Shown piece by piece: positions 8,146-16,261 of a stretch of DNA of 64,000 bases. This stretch comes from Kribbella pratensis (GTDB taxonomy: Bacteria > Actinomycetota > Actinomycetes > Propionibacteriales > Kribbellaceae): the NCBI RefSeq assembly GCF_004365355.1, contig NZ_SODP01000004.1:62001-126000 (forward strand), in the 5' to 3' direction. The notes beneath the pieces were generated by a model. That model had not been told where the DNA came from, did no database searches, and saw only the letters and a program-made list of their open reading frames with translations. A program made the translations under genes and the position numbers. The number at the start of each line of letters is the position of its first letter. The stretch's first letter is position 1.

Positions 8146-9245
8146 CGCACACCCTCCAGCAAGCCCTGGCGATCAACCTTGCCTGAGGCAAGCATCGGTA
8201 GCGCGTCCAGCCTGATCACGTCCTGCGGAGCCCAGGCCCGAGGCAAAGTCTCACTCACCCAGTCCCGCAACGCATTCCGCTCGATCGCAGCCGGTTCCCC
8301 GACCACGAACGCGACGACCCGGGTCCCCCACTCCGCGTCCGGAACGCCCAGCACCACAGCATCCTTGACCTGCGGATGCTCGAGCAGCCGAGCCTGGACC
8401 GTGGTCAGCGTGACGTTCACCCCACCGGAGATCACCACATCGTCGACACGGCCAACGACCCGCAGCCGTCTGTCCACAAGTTCGCCCCGGTCTTGCGTCC
8501 GGAACCACCCGTCCTTCAGCACCTCGGCCGTCAACTCCGGCCGCAACCGGTATCCGGAGAACAGCGTGCTCCCTTTGATCAGGATCCGCTGCTCGTCGTC
8601 GAGCAAGATCGACGTACCGTCCAGCGGCACCCCGGCGTACACGCACCCGCTCCCGGTCTCGGTCATCCCGTACGCCGGAATCGCGGTGACGCCGGCCTCC
8701 GCCGCCTTCGCTCTCAACGGCTCCGGCATCGACGCCCCACCGATGATGATCGCGTCGAACGACCGCAGCGCGTCCGCGTCCGTCTCCAGATACCGCGTCA
8801 GCTGGGTCGGCACCATCGCCGTGTACCGGCGAGCGCCTGTCATTGCGGCAGCGCTCTGCGTGAAGGTCTCCCCGAGCAGCACCGGCGTCGTACCCGCGAC
8901 GAGCGACCGGGTGAGGATCTGCAACCCGCCGACGAAGTACGGCTTCATCGGCAGCAACCACTGCCCCGGCCCGCCCAGACGGTCGTGGGTCGCCTGAGCG
9001 GACGCGATCAGCGCTTCCCGGGACAGCAGGACACCCTTCGGCTCACCGGAGGAACCCGAGGTGGTGAGCACCACAGCGCATCCGTCCTCCAGCGGCCGGT
9101 CCGGCGCCGCAGCCTGCTCGGCCCGGGCTGCCCCCGCCGCATCGTCCGGCAGCGGCGCGAACGGCGTACCGCTGCCGTCCAGCACACCGGCAAGCGCCGC
9201 CAACACCTCATCCGGCGTCCCCGAAACCAGCCGCAACGTAGCCAT
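8142..9245 (-). CDS. menE: o-succinylbenzoate-CoA ligase
   Basis: MenE activates o-succinylbenzoate with ATP and CoA before naphthoate ring closure. The 367-residue protein is a short acyl-CoA synthetase with the phosphate-binding TTSGSSGEPKGVLLS, the adenylation motif AYGMTETGSG, the hinge-side TQDRGEL and the C-terminal catalytic lysine in MLASGKVDRQGL. The ATG at 9245 begins MATLRLVSG; the frame continues upstream but only as a shadow of menA. A -10-like TACGCT sits nine bases before the start. It is first in the menECD operon, divergent from menA with 108 bp between. Confidence 0.94.
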   Translation of the reverse strand: MATLRLVSGTPDEVLAALAGVLDGSGTPFAPLPDDAAGAARAEQAAAPDRPLEDGCAVVLTTSGSSGEPKGVLLSREALIASAQATHDRLGGPGQWLLPMKPYFVGGLQILTRSLVAGTTPVLLGETFTQSAAAMTGARRYTAMVPTQLTRYLETDADALRSFDAIIIGGASMPEPLRAKAAEAGVTAIPAYGMTETGSGCVYAGVPLDGTSILLDDEQRILIKGSTLFSGYRLRPELTAEVLKDGWFRTQDRGELVDRRLRVVGRVDDVVISGGVNVTLTTVQARLLEHPQVKDAVVLGVPDAEWGTRVVAFVVGEPAAIERNALRDWVSETLPRAWAPQDVIRLDALPMLASGKVDRQGLLEGVR

Positions 9246-9353
9246 AACACCCCGAGCGTACGGCCCGCCGCCCGGACGCCCGCTCACGGCTCGGCCATCC
9301 GCCGACCGGCCCGCTGCCGACGTTCGGCCTCGCGGCTGACAGAATCGACGGTC

Positions 9354-10226
9354 ATGGCCACACCTGCCCAGTGGATCGAAGGCGCCCGCCCCCGCACCTT
9401 GCCTGCCGCGATCTCCCCTGTCCTCGTCGGAACCGGCGCGGCCGCGTACCTCGACGGCTTCGTCTGGTGGAAGGCGCTGCTGGCCCTCGGCGTCGCGCTG
9501 GCGCTCCAGATCGGCGTCAACTACGCCAACGACTACAGCGACGGCATCCGCGGCACCGACGAGAACCGCGTCGGCCCGCTGCGCCTGGTCGGCTCGAAGG
9601 TCGCCTCCCCCGGCCAGGTCAAGGCCGCCGCGTTCACCTGCTTGGGCATCGGCGCCGCCCTCGGCATCGTCCTCGCCGCGACCACCACCTGGTGGCTCCT
9701 GGTCGTCGGCGCGGCCTCCCTCCTCGGCGCATGGTTCTACACGGGCGGCAAACGCCCGTACGGGTACCGCGCGCTCGGCGAGGTCAGCGTCTTCCTCTTC
9801 TTCGGCCTGGTCGCCGTCCTCGGTACGACGTACGTCCAAGCCGAAACCATCAACTGGCCCGCCCTGGCCGGCGCCATCTCGATCGGCTCGATCGCCTGCG
9901 CGCTCCTGGTCGCCAACAACCTCCGCGACATCCCCACCGACTCCGTCACCGGCAAACGCACCCTGGCCGTCGTCCTGGGCGCCCCACGCTCACGCAAGTT
10001 GTACGCCGCCCTGGTAATCCTCGCCTTCGCCCTGGCCGCCGTCTCCGCGATCGCCACCCCCTGGACCCTCCTCGCCTTCATCGCCGCACCCCTGGCGATC
10101 AAGTCGATCCGAGTAGTCCTCAGCGACGCCGTAGGCCCAGCCCTGATCCCAGTCCTCAAAGCCACCGGCCAAACCGAACTCCTCTACGCCATCGGCCTGG
10201 CGGTAGGCCTGGCCCTAGGCGGCTGA
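9354..10226 (+). CDS. menA: 1,4-dihydroxy-2-naphthoate polyprenyltransferase
   Basis: MenA attaches the polyprenyl side chain to dihydroxynaphthoate in the membrane, forming demethylmenaquinone. The 290-residue protein has about eight membrane segments and the two aspartate-rich loops of the UbiA superfamily: NDYSDGIRGTDENRVGP near residue 60 and DIPTDSVTGKRTLAV near residue 190. The ATG at 9354 (MATPAQWIEGARPRTLPAAI) matches the usual N-terminus; upstream frame is a shadow of menE. The divergent menE/menA spacing suggests coordinated expression. menB, menF and menH are not in the window. Confidence 0.96.
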   Translation: MATPAQWIEGARPRTLPAAISPVLVGTGAAAYLDGFVWWKALLALGVALALQIGVNYANDYSDGIRGTDENRVGPLRLVGSKVASPGQVKAAAFTCLGIGAALGIVLAATTTWWLLVVGAASLLGAWFYTGGKRPYGYRALGEVSVFLFFGLVAVLGTTYVQAETINWPALAGAISIGSIACALLVANNLRDIPTDSVTGKRTLAVVLGAPRSRKLYAALVILAFALAAVSAIATPWTLLAFIAAPLAIKSIRVVLSDAVGPALIPVLKATGQTELLYAIGLAVGLALGG

Positions 10227-10244
10227 CAGCGGGCAGAAGCGTGG

Positions 10245-10281
10245 CCTTGAACAGGTTGTGGAGACCTTGAACATGTTATTT
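10245..10281. repeat. Imperfect direct repeat in a convergent intergenic region
   Basis: CCTTGAACAGGTTGTGG (10245-10261) recurs as CCTTGAACATGTTATTT (10265-10281) between the ends of menA and the PLP enzyme gene. On the other strand it resembles the CCTGTTCAAAGCCACC arm of the stem-loop at 15917-15954. Function is unknown; it may belong to a small family of intergenic sequences. Confidence 0.35.
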
Positions 10282-10335
10282 CCTGTCTCGGGAACCCACG
10301 ACTTGTCCGAAGCCCCCACGCGGGCCGGGCGCCGC

Positions 10336-11454
10336 CTACTCGGGCTCGGTCCAGACGCCGGTGCGGGTGAAGGTTTCGAGGGTGGTGGTGTACGGGGTGA
10401 TGTCTATGCCACTGGTGCGGAGCCAGGCGTCGTCGTAGTACGTGTTGCCGTAGCGTTCGCCGCTGTCGCAGAGCAGGGTGACGATGCTGCCGCGGGTGCC
10501 GGCCTTGCGCATTTCGGCGGCCAGGCGGAGTGAGCCCCACAGGTTGGTGCCGGTGGAGCCGCCAACGAGTCGTCCGGTGACGCGGGAGCAGAAGCGCATC
10601 GCCGCAATGGACGCGGCGTCCGGGACCGAGATCATCCGGTCGACGACGCCCAGCACGAACGACGGCTCGACGCGCGGACGGCCGATGCCCTCGATGCGCG
10701 ACGGTCGCCCGGTGGAGAACTCGTGGTCGCCGGCTTCGAACGCCGGGAAGAACGCCGAGTTCTCCGGGTCGACGACCGCGACCGACGTGTCGTACCGCTG
10801 GTAGCGCACATACCGCCCGATGGTCGCCGACGTACCACCGGTGCCGGCCCCGACGACGATCCACGTCGGGATTGGGTGCTGCTCGAGAGACAGCTGCCCG
10901 AAGATCGACTCGGCGATGTTGTTGTTGCCACGCCAGTCCGTCGCGCGCTCGGCGTACGTGAACTGGTCCATGTAGTGCCCGCCGGTCTCCTCGGCCAGGC
11001 GCTTGGCCTCGCCGTAGATCTGGCCGGAGCGTTCGACGAAGTGGCAGCGGCCGCCGTAGAACTCGATCAGCTCGACCTTCTCGGGGCTGGTCGAGCGCGG
11101 CATCACCGCGACGAACGGGAGGCCGAGCAGCCGCGCGAAGTACGCCTCGCTGACGGCCGTGGACCCGCTGGACGCCTCGATGACCGTGGTGCCTTCGTGG
11201 ATCCAGCCGTTGCAGAGGGCATAGAGGAACAGTGACCGGGCGAGCCGGTGCTTGAGCGAGCCGGTCGGATGGACGGACTCGTCCTTGAGGTACAGGTCTA
11301 CGCCGGTACCCTCGGGCATCGGGAACACGTGCAGATGCGTGTCCGCGCTGCGGTTCGCGTCGGCATCCACGATCCGGATCGCCTCGGACACCCAGGCGCG
11401 CGCTTTGTCGTCCCGCCGGTCGACCTCCCGGCACACCCCGTCAGCCTCACTCAT
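10336..11454 (-). CDS. PLP-dependent cysteine synthase/desulfhydrase-family enzyme, Cds1-like
   Basis: A 372-residue fold-type II PLP enzyme. The lysine that binds PLP lies in HPTGSLKHRLARSL, the substrate loop is EASSGSTAVSEAY, and the phosphate-binding glycine loop is VGAGTGGTSATIGRY. The long C-terminus with GSTGTNLWGSLRLAAEM and CDSGERYGNTYYDD matches the Cds1 group (Rv3684 in M. tuberculosis), described as an L-cysteine desulfhydrase releasing sulfide, pyruvate and ammonia. Ordinary cysteine synthase CysK is shorter. The gene stands alone, convergent with menA. Activity on cysteine is inferred from family. Confidence 0.85.
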   Translation of the reverse strand: MSEADGVCREVDRRDDKARAWVSEAIRIVDADANRSADTHLHVFPMPEGTGVDLYLKDESVHPTGSLKHRLARSLFLYALCNGWIHEGTTVIEASSGSTAVSEAYFARLLGLPFVAVMPRSTSPEKVELIEFYGGRCHFVERSGQIYGEAKRLAEETGGHYMDQFTYAERATDWRGNNNIAESIFGQLSLEQHPIPTWIVVGAGTGGTSATIGRYVRYQRYDTSVAVVDPENSAFFPAFEAGDHEFSTGRPSRIEGIGRPRVEPSFVLGVVDRMISVPDAASIAAMRFCSRVTGRLVGGSTGTNLWGSLRLAAEMRKAGTRGSIVTLLCDSGERYGNTYYDDAWLRTSGIDITPYTTTLETFTRTGVWTEPE

Positions 11455-11536
11455 GCGGGCCAGGCTAGGACCTACAGGCCGATTTGAGTATTCCTACGCT
11501 CGGTGACCGGGCCCCGCGAGCGGCAGGATCGAGCCC

Positions 11537-11848
11537 ATGATCCCCCTCGGAGCGGTCGAGTTCTCCCCCGGCGACGTCGCCCTGATCCTCGCCGTACTGA
11601 CGCTCGGCGCCACCGCACTCGCCCTCCCCGCAACCCTCACCTTCGCATGGGTCGGTCACCTGCGGTCCACTCACCACCGAGGCTGGGCAGCGTTCGGATA
11701 CTGGCTGACAGGTACGGCGATCTGCCTCGCCACGACCGCACTCGCAGCAGGCAAGGGCCTCGGCTGGTGGTCCGTCCCCCTGGGCTGGATCCCGACCCTG
11801 TTGCTGGCTGTAGTGCTCAAACCTCGATCGGACCCACAGGCGAGCTAA
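11537..11848 (+). CDS. Small membrane protein of unknown function
   Basis: A 103-residue protein with three likely membrane helices (VALILAVLTLGATALALPAT, AAFGYWLTGTAICLATTALA and WIPTLLLAVVL) and a short charged tail. The ATG at 11537 is 82 bp from the divergent Cds1-like gene and the frame ends 37 bp before the M48 protease gene. I do not recognise a family. Location beside a membrane-associated protease may be coincidental. Confidence 0.6.
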   Translation: MIPLGAVEFSPGDVALILAVLTLGATALALPATLTFAWVGHLRSTHHRGWAAFGYWLTGTAICLATTALAAGKGLGWWSVPLGWIPTLLLAVVLKPRSDPQAS

Positions 11849-11885
11849 GTTGGGGGTCCACGACGAGCGGGAAGCAGGGGGAGCG

Positions 11886-12905
11886 ATGAGCGAGAACGGT
11901 GATCGGCCGACGCGGCAGCGGGTGACGTTGACCGATATCAGTTCGCGGGCCTGGGAGCACCCTGCGGACCGCGGTGCGCTGGTGGCGCTGCGGCAGCTGA
12001 AGGGCTTCGACTACCTGCTGCGGAAGATGTCGGGGATGATCAACGAGCGGGCGTTCCGGCTGCAGTTCCTCGGCTCGTCGATCCGGGTGGACGAGCGGCA
12101 GTTCCCGACCATGCACCGGCTCTACACCGAGGCCGGCGCCACGTTGGACGTCCGCCGGCTCCCCGAGCTGTACGTCACCAACAGCCCCATTTGGAATGCG
12201 ATGACCATCGGCATGGACAGGCCGTTCATCGTGGTGAACAGCGCGCTGCTCCAGGGCATGGACGAGGAGGAACTGCGGTTCATCCTCGGCCACGAGCTCG
12301 GTCACGCACAGAGCGGCCACGCGCTGTACCAGTCGCTGCTGCTCTGGCTGATGCGTCTCACCGGCGCGTTCAACTGGATGCCGATCGGCGCGCTCGGGTT
12401 CCGCGCGATCGTGGCCGCGCTGCACGAGTGGTCCCGCAAGGCGGAGCTGTCGGCTGACCGCGCCGGTCTGCTCGCGACCCAGGACCCGGCGGTCGCGCTG
12501 CGGGTCCAGATGAAGCTGGCCAGCGGCGGTCAGCTCGGTGAGCTCGACACGACGGCATTCCTCGCGCAAGGCACGGAGTACGAGAGCGCCGGCGACCTGC
12601 GCGACAGCGTGCTGAAGCTGCTGCTGCTCGAGGCGCAGTCGCACCCGATGGCCGTGAACCGCGCGCACGAGCTGCGCCGGTGGGTCGACGACGGTGAATA
12701 CACGACGCTCGTGTCCGGCGACTACCCGAAGCGCCAGGACGACGCCACCGCGTCGATGTCGCAGGAGGCGAAGAACGCAGCGAAGTCGTACACTGACGCG
12801 TTCGACCGCTCGCAGGACCCGCTCGCCAAGCTGATCCGCGACCTCGGCGACGGCCTCGGCGGCGTCCGCGACTGGGTCTCGGCCAGGTTCCCACCCCGAA
12901 ACTGA
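11886..12905 (+). CDS. M48-family zinc metalloprotease
   Basis: A 339-residue protein with the zincin motif HELGH at residues 136-140 and a downstream KAELSADRAGLL segment supplying the third zinc ligand, as in HtpX/Ste24-type M48 peptidases. Hydrophobic stretches flank the motif (LLLWLMRLTGAFNWMPIGAL), but there are no strong multiple membrane spans, so it belongs to the soluble or peripheral group that often begins MSENGDRPTRQRVTLTDISS. The ATG at 11886 follows a purine-rich AGGGGGAG. The C-terminal ~70 residues contain a helical region. Likely a quality-control or maturation protease. Confidence 0.85.
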   Translation: MSENGDRPTRQRVTLTDISSRAWEHPADRGALVALRQLKGFDYLLRKMSGMINERAFRLQFLGSSIRVDERQFPTMHRLYTEAGATLDVRRLPELYVTNSPIWNAMTIGMDRPFIVVNSALLQGMDEEELRFILGHELGHAQSGHALYQSLLLWLMRLTGAFNWMPIGALGFRAIVAALHEWSRKAELSADRAGLLATQDPAVALRVQMKLASGGQLGELDTTAFLAQGTEYESAGDLRDSVLKLLLLEAQSHPMAVNRAHELRRWVDDGEYTTLVSGDYPKRQDDATASMSQEAKNAAKSYTDAFDRSQDPLAKLIRDLGDGLGGVRDWVSARFPPRN

Positions 12906-12942
12906 CTGGTCTGCCGTCCGGGTCGACTGCGATCCTGTCCGC

Positions 12943-13419
12943 GTGATCGACATACAGGCCATCGGCCCGGACGACTGGAAGTCCTGGAGCGAGCTCCGGC
13001 TCGCCGCGCTGGAGGAAGCACCGTTCGCGTTCGGTTCGCAGCTCGCGGACTGGATCGACGCCCCCGAGGAGCGCTGGCGGGAGCGGCTCAGCGCACCCGG
13101 CGGGTACCAGGTGATCGCCTCGATCGACGGTACGCCGGCAGGCATGGCCGGTGGGTTTCCGGCCGACGACCACGCCGAACTGGTGTCGATGTGGGTCGCG
13201 CCGGCCGGTCGCGGCAAGGGCGTCGGCAACGCGCTGATGACCGCCATCGAGGACTGGGCCCGCAGCATCGGCGCCGCCGTCCTGAAACTGTCCGTTGTCC
13301 CGGGCAACGATCCCGCGCACAACCTCTATCTACGCCACGGGTACGTCGACACCGACGAGCCCGGCGACCTGATGGCCGACGGCGTACGCCGCGAGATCGT
13401 CATGCGGAAAGCCCTGTAG
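12943..13419 (+). CDS. GNAT-family N-acetyltransferase
   Basis: A 158-residue single-domain GNAT protein. Motif A reads MWVAPAGRGKGVGNALMTAI with the acetyl-CoA pyrophosphate loop RGKGVG, followed by LKLSVVPGNDPAHNLYLRHG of motif B. This resembles RimI-like acetyltransferases but has no specific signature. The start is GTG at 12943. A strong bidirectional stem-loop follows eight bases after the stop. Confidence 0.85.
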   Translation: MIDIQAIGPDDWKSWSELRLAALEEAPFAFGSQLADWIDAPEERWRERLSAPGGYQVIASIDGTPAGMAGGFPADDHAELVSMWVAPAGRGKGVGNALMTAIEDWARSIGAAVLKLSVVPGNDPAHNLYLRHGYVDTDEPGDLMADGVRREIVMRKAL

Positions 13420-13427
13420 ACAAAGAC

Positions 13428-13466
13428 GAAGGGCCCGCTTCCCCCCTCCCGGGAAGCGGGCCCTTC
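13428..13466. terminator. Strong bidirectional terminator
   Basis: Arms GAAGGGCCCGCTTCCC (13428-13443) and its perfect complement (13451-13466) form a 16-bp stem with a 7-base loop, exactly between the convergent GNAT and MFS stop codons. There is no T-run, as is common for actinobacterial terminators. Confidence 0.85.
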
Positions 13467-13481
13467 GAGCATCAGCAGCAC

Positions 13482-15044
13482 TCAGCCCATGTGGACCGGG
13501 GCCTGGCCGTCGTTCGCCAGGTCCTTGTGCTTGATCGACAGGCCGACCAGCGTGATCAGCGCGGCGCCCAGTGCCAGGAACGCCGACCAGACGAACGCCC
13601 GGGTGAACCCGTGCGTCGTGGCGAGCGCAGTGAACTGACCCTGCAACTGCTTGATCTGATCCGGCGACTGCCCGGACTCGGCCGCCTTCTGCAGGCCCGG
13701 GGCCAGCTCGGCGAACTTGTCCTTGATCGCGCTGGTGGAGATCGTGCCCAGCAGCGCCAGGCCGACCGCACCACCGATCTGCTGCACGGTGTTCAGTACG
13801 GCGGATCCGACCCCGGAGTCCTCCGCGGCGACACCACTGACCGCGGTCAGCGTGAGCGGCACGAAGATCAGGCCCATACCGAACGAGAGCACCAGGATGT
13901 ACGGCAGCAGGTGCGTCCAGTACGTCGAGTCGATCTGGAGCCGGCTGAATCCGAACATGCCCGCGGCAACGAAGACGCCACCGGTACCGGCGATCCAGCG
14001 CGGGTCGATCCGCGCCACCAGCGTCGACGCGACCTGGGCCGCGAGCACGATGCCGACGCTGAACGGCAGGAACGAGATACCGGTCTTCAGCGCGCTGTAA
14101 CCCATGATGCTCTGCACGAAGATGCCCAGGAAGTAGAACATCGAGAACATCGCCGCACCGACGATCAGCATCACGAAGAAGCTGACTCCACGGGTCCGGT
14201 TCGCAAGGATCCGGAACGGCATCAGCGCGTGCTTCGACCGGGCCTCGATCGCGAGGAAGATCCCGATCAGCGCCAGACCGCCGAAGATGTACGTCAGCGT
14301 GAGCGCGTCGCTCCAGCCGTTGGTCGCGGCGTGCGTCAGGCCGTAGACCAGCGAGGTCAGACCCAGCGTGCCGGTGATCGCACCGGGCAGGTCGAACTTG
14401 CCGGACTGCCGGGCCGACTCACCCAGGAACCGGAAGGCCAGTACGGCGACCAGCAGGCCGATCGGCGTGTTGATGAAGAACGTCCAGCGCCAGGACGCCT
14501 CGGTCAGCGCGCCGCCCAGGATCAGACCGACGGCAGCGCCCGCACCGGACATCGCGGCGTACACGCCCATCGCCCGGTTGCGCTCCTTGCCGGCCGGGAA
14601 CGTCGTGGTGATCAGCGCGAGCGCGTTCGGCGAGGCCGCCGCGGCCGCGAGACCCTGCAGGATCCGGCTGACCAGCAGCACGCTCTCGCTCTGCGCGATA
14701 CCGCCGACGAACGACGCCAGGCCGAACAGGACGACGCCGAACACGAAGACCTTGCGGCGACCGAGGATGTCACCGATGCGGCCGCCGAGCAGCAGCAGAC
14801 CGCCGAAGGCCAGCGCGTACGCGTTGACCACCCACGGCAGCGACGCGTCGCTGAAACCGAGCGCGCCCTTGATGTGCGGCAGCGCGATGTTGACGATCGT
14901 GCCGTCCAGCACCACCATCAGCTGCGCCATGCAGATCAGCGCCAGCGCGATACCGAGATTGCGGTGACCGTGGCCGTCGGGCTCACCGACCGCGTCGGTC
15001 GGCCTGCCTTCCGGCGGATCGGCCTTGATGACTTCTTCGGACAT
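13482..15044 (-). CDS. DHA2-family MFS drug:proton antiporter
   Basis: A 520-residue protein with about 14 membrane segments of the EmrB/QacA type. Visible motifs are the motif C-like AMSGAGAAVGLILGG in TM5 and the loop 2-3 signature GGRIGDILGRRKVFV; MVVLDGTIVNIALPHIKGAL in TM1 is motif D1 of 14-TMS exporters. It uses the proton gradient to expel drugs across the membrane. The ATG at 15044 has GAGGGGAAG as a ribosome site. A TetR regulator lies 59 bp upstream on the same strand, so the pump is probably derepressed by one of its substrates. Confidence 0.93.
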   Translation of the reverse strand: MSEEVIKADPPEGRPTDAVGEPDGHGHRNLGIALALICMAQLMVVLDGTIVNIALPHIKGALGFSDASLPWVVNAYALAFGGLLLLGGRIGDILGRRKVFVFGVVLFGLASFVGGIAQSESVLLVSRILQGLAAAAASPNALALITTTFPAGKERNRAMGVYAAMSGAGAAVGLILGGALTEASWRWTFFINTPIGLLVAVLAFRFLGESARQSGKFDLPGAITGTLGLTSLVYGLTHAATNGWSDALTLTYIFGGLALIGIFLAIEARSKHALMPFRILANRTRGVSFFVMLIVGAAMFSMFYFLGIFVQSIMGYSALKTGISFLPFSVGIVLAAQVASTLVARIDPRWIAGTGGVFVAAGMFGFSRLQIDSTYWTHLLPYILVLSFGMGLIFVPLTLTAVSGVAAEDSGVGSAVLNTVQQIGGAVGLALLGTISTSAIKDKFAELAPGLQKAAESGQSPDQIKQLQGQFTALATTHGFTRAFVWSAFLALGAALITLVGLSIKHKDLANDGQAPVHMG

Positions 15045-15103
15045 AAGAGAACTTCCCCTCTGGGCAGACTGTCTTGCTTTGTCGCGGACCGGCCCCTCAC
15101 CGG

Positions 15104-15712
15104 TCAGCTCACCTGCGACCCCCGCGCCGCAGGCAGGATCACGTTGTCGATCACTCGGAGGATCAGGTCGTCGGTCGGCTCGACGCCGAGGATGTAGGCG
15201 TGGTGGATGATCACCGCGGGCAACGTCACTGACAGCAGGTCGACGTCGACGCCCGGCGCGATCTCGCCGCGCTCGACGGCACGCTCGTACACCTTGTTGG
15301 TCAGGGCCTGCCGGGGCGCCAGGAAGCGCTCACGGAAAGCCTTCTGCAGCTCGTCGTCGCGATGCAGCGCGGTCAGCAGACCGGCGATCACCGACATCGG
15401 AAGCTCGTCGGTGAAACCGCCCTCGCCGCAGGCCATCGAGACCAGGTCGCCGCGCAGGCTGCCGGTGTCGACCTCCTCCGGCATCGGGCACCCCTTGGCC
15501 CGGCTGATCGCGTCGACGACCAGCTCCGCCTTGGTGGACCAGCGCCGGTACAGCGTGGCCTTGCTGGCCTTCGCCGCCGTCGCCACCGCGTCCATGGTCA
15601 GCCGGTCGTAGCCGAGCTCGGCCACCACCGCCACGGTCGCATCGAGGATCTCGTCCTCACGACCACCCTCGACCCGCGGCCGCTGCCGTACGCCTACGTT
15701 GTCCACCTTCAT
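15104..15712 (-). CDS. TetR-family repressor of the MFS exporter
   Basis: A 202-residue TetR protein: the N-terminal HTH runs EDEILDATVAVVAELGYDRL, then TMDAVATAAKASKATLYRRW, followed by a variable helical ligand domain with the C-terminal segment DDLILRVIDNVILPAARG of the TetR_C group. A GTG precedes the ATG at 15712 by one codon; I take the ATG. It is upstream of and collinear with the MFS pump. A perfect 17-bp palindrome about 30 bp before its start is the probable operator, implying autorepression and control of the pump. Confidence 0.9.
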   Translation of the reverse strand: MKVDNVGVRQRPRVEGGREDEILDATVAVVAELGYDRLTMDAVATAAKASKATLYRRWSTKAELVVDAISRAKGCPMPEEVDTGSLRGDLVSMACGEGGFTDELPMSVIAGLLTALHRDDELQKAFRERFLAPRQALTNKVYERAVERGEIAPGVDVDLLSVTLPAVIIHHAYILGVEPTDDLILRVIDNVILPAARGSQVS

Positions 15713-15742
15713 CACCCTGTGTAGCTACAAAACCACCGATAG

Positions 15743-15759
15743 AACGAAACTGTTTCGTT
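15743..15759. promoter_or_regulatory. TetR operator
   Basis: AACGAAAC-T-GTTTCGTT is a perfect 17-bp palindrome. This is the usual form of TetR operators that control MFS pumps, and it overlaps the expected -35 region of the tetR promoter (a TAGCTA -10 follows closer to the gene). Confidence 0.75.
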
Positions 15760-15838
15760 TCATCCATCACTCTACGACTCATGTGAAGGGATGCACAAAG
15801 GATTTTGCGGAGATTACGCCAGTGGCATAAGTCACTCT

Positions 15839-15863
15839 CCGTACCAGTTGCTCACTGGTACGG
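15839..15863. repeat. Perfect 10-bp stem-loop in intergenic region
   Basis: CCGTACCAGT (15839-15848) and ACTGGTACGG (15854-15863) are perfect complements with a 5-base loop. It lies in the 293-bp gap between tetR and the end of the ccs operon. It could be a second regulator site upstream of tetR; nothing else supports a specific role. Confidence 0.5.
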
Positions 15864-15916
15864 CGCGCTTGAGCAGTAGAACAGGGCCCGCTAAGTGGGG
15901 GCTGTGAACAAGAACT

Positions 15917-15954
15917 GGTGGCTATGAACAGGAAATTGCCTGTTCAAAGCCACC
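15917..15954. terminator. Stem-loop terminating the ccs operon
   Basis: GGTGGCTATGAACAGG and CCTGTTCAAAGCCACC pair over 16 bases with one mismatch and a 6-base loop, 55 bases beyond the end of the last gene of the minus-strand operon. The position fits a terminator. Parts of it recur near 10245-10281. Confidence 0.5.
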
Positions 15955-16008
15955 AGGTACTGTTCACGCCCACCGCGGGTGCGGGAGGCGGAGGTGAGGA
16001 GACGTGGG

Positions 16009-16260
16009 TCAGTCGTCGTCTTCGGCGGTGCGAGCCTGCTCCAGGCGCTGCGAGATGTTCGCGGCGCGGGTCTCGATCTTGCCGGCCAGCCGTTCACGGG
16101 CGGCGCGCAGGACGAAGATCGACAGGATCGACGAGATGATCAGGGCGACCAGGAGCAGCGGGAAGATCGTCAGCCAACTGTGCAGCGCGAACCAGAGCAC
16201 GGCGAAGCAGGCGGCGAACAGCGCCGCCCGCAGGCCGGTGTAGATCGCGAACTCTTTCAT
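16009..16260 (-). CDS. DUF4229-type small membrane protein
   Basis: An 83-residue protein starting MKEFAIYTGLRAALFAACFA with two membrane helices (to FAVLWF and WLTIFPLLLVALIISSIL) and a charged coiled tail LRAARERLAGKIETRAANIS. This matches the small DUF4229 proteins encoded after cytochrome c maturation genes in many actinobacteria. The ATG at 16260 is one base after the ccsB stop, so it is the last gene of the operon. Function is unknown; a role in c-type cytochrome assembly is only suggested by position. Confidence 0.8.
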   Translation of the reverse strand: MKEFAIYTGLRAALFAACFAVLWFALHSWLTIFPLLLVALIISSILSIFVLRAARERLAGKIETRAANISQRLEQARTAEDDD

Positions 16261-16261
16261 C

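Noticed and set aside
10336..11454. Housekeeping cysteine synthase CysK
   Set aside because: The longer C-terminus and loop sequences fit the Cds1 group better, and no cysE is adjacent.
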